Notes under the pieces: model-generated
Seen by the model: the letters and a program-made list of their open reading frames with translations, nothing else
What the model was told of the DNA's origin: nothing
Databases searched by the model: none
Program-made: the position numbers and the translations under genes
Origin: Chara braunii
Lineage: Eukaryota > Streptophyta > Charophyceae > Charales > Characeae
Direction: 5' to 3'
Length of the DNA: 49,505 nucleotides
Assembly (NCBI GenBank): GCA_003427395.1
Contig: BFEA01000753.1
Span: forward strand, 1,993-51,497
In this document: positions 44,685 to 49,505 of the stretch, in pieces
Layout of the letters: every line of letters starts with the position of its first letter
Position numbering within the stretch: position 1 is the stretch's first letter

Positions 44685-46328
44685 CTGTGTGTCCGATTTT
44701 GAATTCAACGCAGATTCCGCGTTGAAAAATTCAACGCTTGTTGAATCCGCATTAAACTCTCGTTCAAACGACGCGCGTTGGACGTGAATTAACGACGTCC
44801 ACGATGATTTTTTTCCTGGGCTAAAAATATATATATATATATCGTCACAAACATATAGGCTTGTAGGTTTTGTTGAGGACTACAACCCTATATTTTGATT
44901 TTTATTTTTTAATGTTTAAATATATTTTTATAAAATCAAAAACATAAACACACAATAAAAAAACAAAAACTAAAATGAAATGAGTGCTTTTTTTTTGGGT
45001 TTCACGCAAATTTTTTAAGGGCTCAAACAAAATCAGAAAAACAAATAAAAAATATAGGGTTGTAGATCTTTCACACATGTAAAACAATTTATTTTTTATT
45101 TATTTTTTTTAGAACTTTGTGTATTTAAAAAAAAAATCAAAACCATAAAAAGCAAATAAGAAAAAGGAAAAAAAGACACACACACACACAAAATTGAGCC
45201 TGTAACAGATTGCATGAGCCTGACGTCCGAAGTTCCCGTACGGCATGGTTCGTCCGCCTCCGCTTCTATTAGGGATGGGAGGTTGGCCCAACCCTGGTGC
45301 TTGTCACTGCTATGTGGTCCAAGTTGCCCTCAATACTGGTAGGGTGATGGTTCTCAATGCTGGTCACATTGAGGTAGGATAGTAGGGACAGGACGTGCCT
45401 CCCAACCATGTTGGCTTAAAACCTTACTGATACAGACTGGGAGGATCTAGCTGACTATCTCAGTTGGTTGGCATCGAGAGTGTCGTAGGCGGGGATTGAA
45501 CCCACAACCTCGTGAATGTCACTTGCGTGCCTAATCAACTGAGCTAGGTCATTGGACGGAGCCCAGATTCTTGGATCGCAACAGGGGAAAAAAAAAAAAA
45601 AAAAAAAACCTGAAAAACGAATAGCAAGCTACTGAGGGTTGTGCCGCCCCACACGGGGCCAGAAAAAATGACATTTCAAGCTCTAAACTACTAGCAGTGT
45701 ATCTACATGTGTTCTACCAGATTCATGGCAAAGGTAAGTACGTTTTTTTTTTTCTTTTCTTTTCTTAGCAAGCCTTGCCAACGAGGCATGGCAGTCCGTT
45801 CTAGATTTCGTTACTTGATAACAAACAGCAGAATGCTTGGATACTGTATTTCTGGGAAGATGTAGTAGAAGAGAAAAAAAAAATTACTTAGACCCAAATC
45901 GCCCGCACAAACCCACATCGCCCGCCCCCTGTTTTCAACGGGAAAAAACTATATCCCTCAAAAGGGAAACAATGCACACACGCCAACAATCATGCACACA
46001 CACACACACACACACACGCATACACAAACACAAACACACGCCCATACATTCATATTCATGCACAAACACACTCTCACACGCAGGCACACACATACACACA
46101 TACACGCAAAAAAAAAAAACAAAAAAAAAAAAAACCTGAAGCACCTCCCATTCGCCCCCACATCCCCCAACCCCACGTGTTCCGGACCCCGCGCATCAAT
46201 TTCATTTTTTCAAAAAGCGTGGGAGCGGCCCATTTTTTCATTTAACGCGAATTCAACGGGATTTTTTTGAATTTAACTGTATTCAACGGGAGTTTAATTC
46301 CCCCGTTCCCCGTTAAATGGACACACAG
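44685..46328. mobile_element. Non-autonomous DNA transposon, 8-bp target duplication (hAT-like)
   Basis: A 1,644-bp insertion. Terminal inverted repeats are CTGTGTGTCC and GGACACACAG, and the target duplication is CCTTGAAC (44,677-44,684 and 46,329-46,336). Subterminal ATTCAACG words recur at both ends. An 8-bp duplication is typical of hAT (also of a few other superfamilies), and the ends do not show the usual hAT CAG start, so the class is tentative. There is no transposase frame. Inside are AT runs, CA and poly-A tracts and a nested SINE-like copy. Confidence 0.75.
45469..45728 (-). repeat. tRNA-derived SINE-like repeat, copy 2
   Basis: Same family as 1-235. On the minus strand it has TAGCTCAGTTGATTAGGCAC (A box) and GGTTGTGGGTTCAATCCCCG (B box). 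It carries an extra poly-A run (45,588-45,608) between the tRNA-like part and the body. It is nested in the DNA transposon, so it either moved there later or is carried along. The plus strand right after it reads AAAGGTAAGTACG. Confidence 0.6.
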
Positions 46329-46336
46329 CCTTGAAC

Positions 46337-46800
46337 CAGGAGGAATTAGAGGTCAATGTCCTATTATTGGATATGGAAAAGGTGTACGATTGAGTTAATC
46401 GGTCATACGTTTTAACTTCCCTTAAATGGATGGGTTTTGTAGAAGTTTTCTGTAATTGGGTGGTAGGTTTGTATTCGTTGTCCACTGCCTCAGTTATGGT
46501 GAATGGGCACATCTCATCCTCGTTCTGCCTGTCACGGTTATTACGTCAAGGATGTCCCCTGCAGCCTTCGCTGTTTGTAGTCCACCTGGAGATCCCACTG
46601 AACAACATTAGAGTCAAAATGCTCAAATACGGGGTATAGATGTGGGCCAGCGAGCATGTAAGGTGAAGGCGCTGGCAGATGACTTATTTGCAGTCTCTAC
46701 CAACACAGTTGAATTGCTGTGAGCTCTGCGATATTGCCTGAGAGGCTGAGACAATACGAAGAACTCTCGGAAGCGGCGATAAACTGGTCCAAGTCAGTGT
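46337..46800 (+). pseudogene. LINE ORF2, reverse transcriptase core
   Basis: VLLLDMEKVYD (motif A with catalytic Asp) is followed by a stop where Arg is expected, then FCNWVVGLYSLSTASVMVNG and RQGCPLQPSLFVVHLE (motif B), and KALADDLFAVSTN (motif C, A-DD at 46,675-46,683). The segment between the endonuclease and motif A is missing: INTLN at the left of the transposon meets QEELEVN at its right, while related elements have several hundred residues there. The deletion therefore occurred in addition to the transposon insertion. Stops and frameshifts are frequent. Confidence 0.85.
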
Positions 46801-48220
46801 TTTTGCTGCCCCAAAGGTATACTCCTGCGGTAGACTGGGGTATGAAGCGAGTACAGCGATAACTCTGAGCGTTTTTTAGGTGTCCAAGTGACCCTCAATT
46901 CGTGTGCAATCCGGCAATAAGAGATTCTCCAGACCAAGGTTTTGCAGATAATGACCACATGGGGCAAGGCCCCACATTTGTCCCTCTTTGGGCGTGCATT
47001 GGTGGTAAACGTGGCACTTTTTGCTCTTCTTACCTTTGTGGGAAACATGCGACCAATAGGAAAAAAGACACAAGCAGTGGTTAGAAGGACAGCCTCGAGG
47101 TTCATCTGGAAGCCCTTTGCAAAAGAAGAGTAGAAAGCCATGTCAAAAGTTGCATGGGAGCTGATCTGCGTCCCCAGGAAAGAAGGTGGATTGGTCATGG
47201 TGGACCCAGGGAAAGGGAACCTGGCCATACTAGCCAGGTGGGTAGTCCGGGCTATCACCACACAAAGGACAAGCACTGGATCACACTGGGTGAACGTATC
47301 CTAAGTAAAGAATGGCAACTGGAACGAAAGACCAATGTTTGGGCATGCATGTGGATCCATTCCTATCTAAGGAGGCAGCTGAAATCCGGACATGCTCAGT
47401 GAACCACACACGAAAGAGGAAGTAATGTCGCAAATCAATTTTGAGAATCAAAGAATTAGAGACAGCAGAGGTAGGATGTTGATGGCAAACTCAAAACGAG
47501 GGAGCTTTAGGAAGACATGGATAAAACAAGGTGTGGTAAGACTGAGAGATCCCTGGAACGAACTCACAGGAGGCTGGCGCACAGGCGAGGACCTGGAGGA
47601 AGTGCTAAGACCGAGAAGGTTACATCAGACAGAGGAGACGACAAGTACTAGAAAGTATCCCAGTTGAGTGGCTGCAGATACTATCTTCGGCAAAGCCAAA
47701 TCCAATAGGGACCTGGTACTATGAAGTTGGAAAGGAACGAGACTTGATCTCGTCCCAGCTGCGGGAATTCGTGAAACTGGTGGGATTCAGTGAAGGAGGC
47801 AGAAGGAAATTTCAACAATGGCAGTCAGAGACTGCAGAAGAAGAATTAAGGCTTTGTGAAGAAGAGGAATTTTGCTCACTGCCAAAGGGGATCTTGGTAG
47901 AGATCAGAGTTTTAGAGACAGTAAACGAAGAGGGGAATGCGAAGCTATGGAACGCAGGGGTTCCCCTTGCATCACTCAAAGCAGATCCAGACCAATGGGC
48001 CTGGAGGAGTAGGGTGCCACATGGGGAACATGCAAAGTCAGATGATTTTTTGTTGGAGCTGGGTAATAAAGTACAGGATTCTCCGTATCCTCCTCTGATG
48101 ACGGCCACACAAAGATGGACAAGGGTCCTACCAGATGATGCAGAGAAGATCAGTCGAGCGCTGCAGAAGTGCTGGCAGCAACTGGCTGAAAAGATCTTAG
48201 GACTGAATAAGATAAGATGA
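46801..48220 (+). pseudogene. LINE ORF2, C-terminal region
   Basis: Broken frames show FLGVQVTLNSCAIRQ-like text near 46,877, ELICVPRKEGGLVMVDPGKG with ARWVVRA near 47,160-47,250 (the post-RT pattern of LINE proteins), and a final 158-codon open frame (47,744-48,220) rich in Glu and Trp (LREFVKLVGFSEGGRRKFQQ, ending ILGLNKIR). No RNase H motif was recognised. The last stop at 48,218-48,220 lies in a GATAAGATGA tract that may be the 3' tail. Confidence 0.7.
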
Positions 48221-48549
48221 AATCGAGAAAGAGCTCTATTTTTCTGCAGAACTTAACATTTCCGTCAAGCAGCTTCAAGTTGTCCATTTAAATTCATTTA
48301 ATCTCGTACGCAACTCACCTGAACCTCTTCAATTTTTCTTTTTTTTTTAGACAGTTCAACAACACATAGGCTTCATACTCTGGAGCACGCTCACACCCTG
48401 AAAACATCTCTTTTAGACCTTCATTTCATATATATATATATATATATATATACTCGGTGAAACTTCAACGAAACAGTCTGTCACAGTCCCTCGTCTGTTG
48501 TCCCCTTCTCCCTCTCTGCCTACGGTTTACGGGGCAGCTATGTTTGACG

Positions 48550-48581
<32 letters not shown>

Positions 48582-48612
48582 CCTCACATATATACTTTTA
48601 TATATATATATA
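48221..48612. other. AT-rich spacer with (AT)n microsatellites
   Basis: (AT)n runs at about 48,430-48,452, 48,559-48,580 and 48,598-48,612, and a poly-T near 48,339. No gene. The next RT frame starts at the edge of the last AT run. Confidence 0.85.
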
Positions 48613-49505
48613 ATCCGTACTCTTTGCGAAAAAGATAATCAACTCTTTCGAACCGAAGGTATTCGACGATGTTGGATTGTTCAGAGCAGTGACGAGGTCA
48701 TGCTTGACCTNAAAAAGAATAAAGCTTCTCNTAGAGGTCTGGCCCCGCATACAGTTGATTTCACTACTATGTATACTAATCTTTCTCATCAACGAATTCT
48801 TGACAATGTTGCTAATGCCGTTGATGAGGCGCATGACTACGCTCTTGCACAGGTACGGCAGCATACACAGACACCCTCATCGGGTGTTGCTCTTCGTATG
48901 CTGGTCCGTGGACCCCGTGCAGGGGAATGGACTACGGATACGGGACCTGACACTCTTTCTGTTTCTGACATTCTTCAACATCTTCGGTTTATTGGTACAA
49001 ATACATATTTGTACACAGCGGATGGCCTTGTTCGTCATCAAGATGTCGGTATCCCTATGGGTACAAACGCTGGTCCTGAGATTGCCAANCTTACACTCTA
49101 TTGGGATGAGGCGCAGTACGTGGACAACCTGCAGCGTGTGGATCCCTCTGCTGCTCGCCGATATGCTTTTACATATCGGTTCATTGATGATGTTCTTACC
49201 TTTGATTGTCTGCCACCATCATCAGCCCATTATGGTCTTGAATGGAAGGAGACCACTGCGGCAGATGGCTCGTGCACCTTCTTAGGTGCGAAACTGCAGA
49301 CACGAGCAGACGGATCTCTCAGATTGAGCGTGTTTGATAAGACCGTTGCATGGGATTTTCCTGTTATACGATATCCTAGTGCAACGTCGAACATTCCATC
49401 TCATCAGCCTGCAGGTGTGTTCACTGGCCAGCTTACGCGGTTTGAGCAGATCTGTGACAATTGGCGTGATTTCAAAACAGCAGCAACCATGCTTGTCCGC
49501 CGTTT
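48613..49505 (+). CDS. Second Penelope-like reverse transcriptase, open to the window edge
   Basis: One uninterrupted frame (first codon position congruent with 48,757) across nearly 300 codons. The reading begins CWIVQSSDEVMLDLKKN, then motif A VDFTTMYTNLSHQRI, motif B GIPMGTNAGPEIAN, motif C YRFIDDVLTF with both catalytic Asp, LEWKETTAADGSCTFLGAKL, and continues to NWRDFKTAATMLVRRF at the edge. A possible internal ATG is at 48,700; the true start is unclear because the 5' part is missing or lies beyond the AT tract. Residues at three N positions are uncertain. It differs clearly from the RT at 36,675-38,805, so it is another lineage. A GIY-YIG domain after it cannot be excluded because the window ends. 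Confidence 0.8.
   Translation, partial: MRTLCEKDNQLFRTEGIRRCWIVQSSDEVMLDXKKNKASXRGLAPHTVDFTTMYTNLSHQRILDNVANAVDEAHDYALAQVRQHTQTPSSGVALRMLVRGPRAGEWTTDTGPDTLSVSDILQHLRFIGTNTYLYTADGLVRHQDVGIPMGTNAGPEIAXLTLYWDEAQYVDNLQRVDPSAARRYAFTYRFIDDVLTFDCLPPSSAHYGLEWKETTAADGSCTFLGAKLQTRADGSLRLSVFDKTVAWDFPVIRYPSATSNIPSHQPAGVFTGQLTRFEQICDNWRDFKTAATMLVRR

Larger units (their letters stand above)
35560..48220 (+). mobile_element. L1-type LINE, degenerate, interrupted by two other transposons
   Basis: Order on the plus strand: 5' leader, ORF1 start (35,677), Penelope-like insertion (35,815-41,750), rest of ORF1 with a zinc-knuckle remnant, ORF2 with an APE-type endonuclease (from 43,931), DNA-transposon insertion (44,685-46,328), RT core, and ORF2 C-terminus ending at 48,220. 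Removing both insertions leaves about 5.1 kb. ORF2 lacks the stretch between endonuclease and the first RT motif. Many in-frame stops show it is dead. The 5' end at the poly-C run and the 3' end near the GATAAGATG tail are estimates. Confidence 0.8.

Overview
This window looks like nuclear DNA from a large, repeat-rich eukaryotic genome. I see no intact host protein-coding gene, no bacterial operon and no CRISPR array. The mobile-element mix (an L1-type LINE, Penelope-like reverse transcriptases with a GIY-YIG domain placed before the RT, tRNA-derived SINE-like copies, an LTR with an initiator-Met tRNA primer site, and a U6 snRNA fragment with a plant-like 5' half) suggests a green-lineage organism. 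A streptophyte alga such as Chara is my best guess, from memory of similar proteins and unverified. Most open frames in the left 35 kb are chance frames in low-complexity or repeated DNA.

Left part (1-31,000) is a mosaic of modules from one non-coding repeat family, present several times in both orientations. In forward order a unit reads: module A (288, 6957, inverted at 19,141-20,012), a related second module, a 122-bp tandem repeat, a GTAAGT donor-like site, a hairpin array, a CTCCAG acceptor-like site with a conserved GC-rich exon-like block, a CAG/CTG-rich block, and a pyrimidine-rich block. The main novelty is in the arrays at 9,791-10,810, 15,830-17,375 and 20,340-20,975. They consist of repeated hairpins in which the loop or core is constant but the stems differ from unit to unit while staying self-complementary. 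Arrays 1 and 2 share the loop ATAAGTT(T). Array 3 has an unrelated core, although it lies in a homologous backbone and some of its hairpins sit at the same sites.

Other left-part items are a U6 snRNA pseudogene (13,985-14,053, minus), four copies of a TACCCTT/AAGGGTA palindrome preceded by TGTCG, one LTR with a tRNA-iMet primer-binding site (25,786-26,432), a 66-bp satellite interrupted by an assembly gap (31,260-32,400), a 79-bp near-perfect palindrome (33,129-33,207), and a foldback element (32,751-32,921).

Right part (35,560-48,220) is a nested set of transposons. A degenerate plus-strand L1-type LINE was interrupted in ORF1 by a 5,936-bp minus-strand Penelope-like element, with a 12-bp target duplication and 701-bp terminal direct repeats. 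In ORF2 it was interrupted by a 1,644-bp inverted-repeat DNA transposon with an 8-bp target duplication, which itself carries a SINE-like copy. The Penelope-like element encodes, in order, a zinc-knuckle/coiled-coil protein, a GIY-YIG endonuclease and a reverse transcriptase. This permuted order matches the Naiad/Chlamys type. A second, apparently uninterrupted Penelope-like RT frame runs off the right edge (48,613-49,505).
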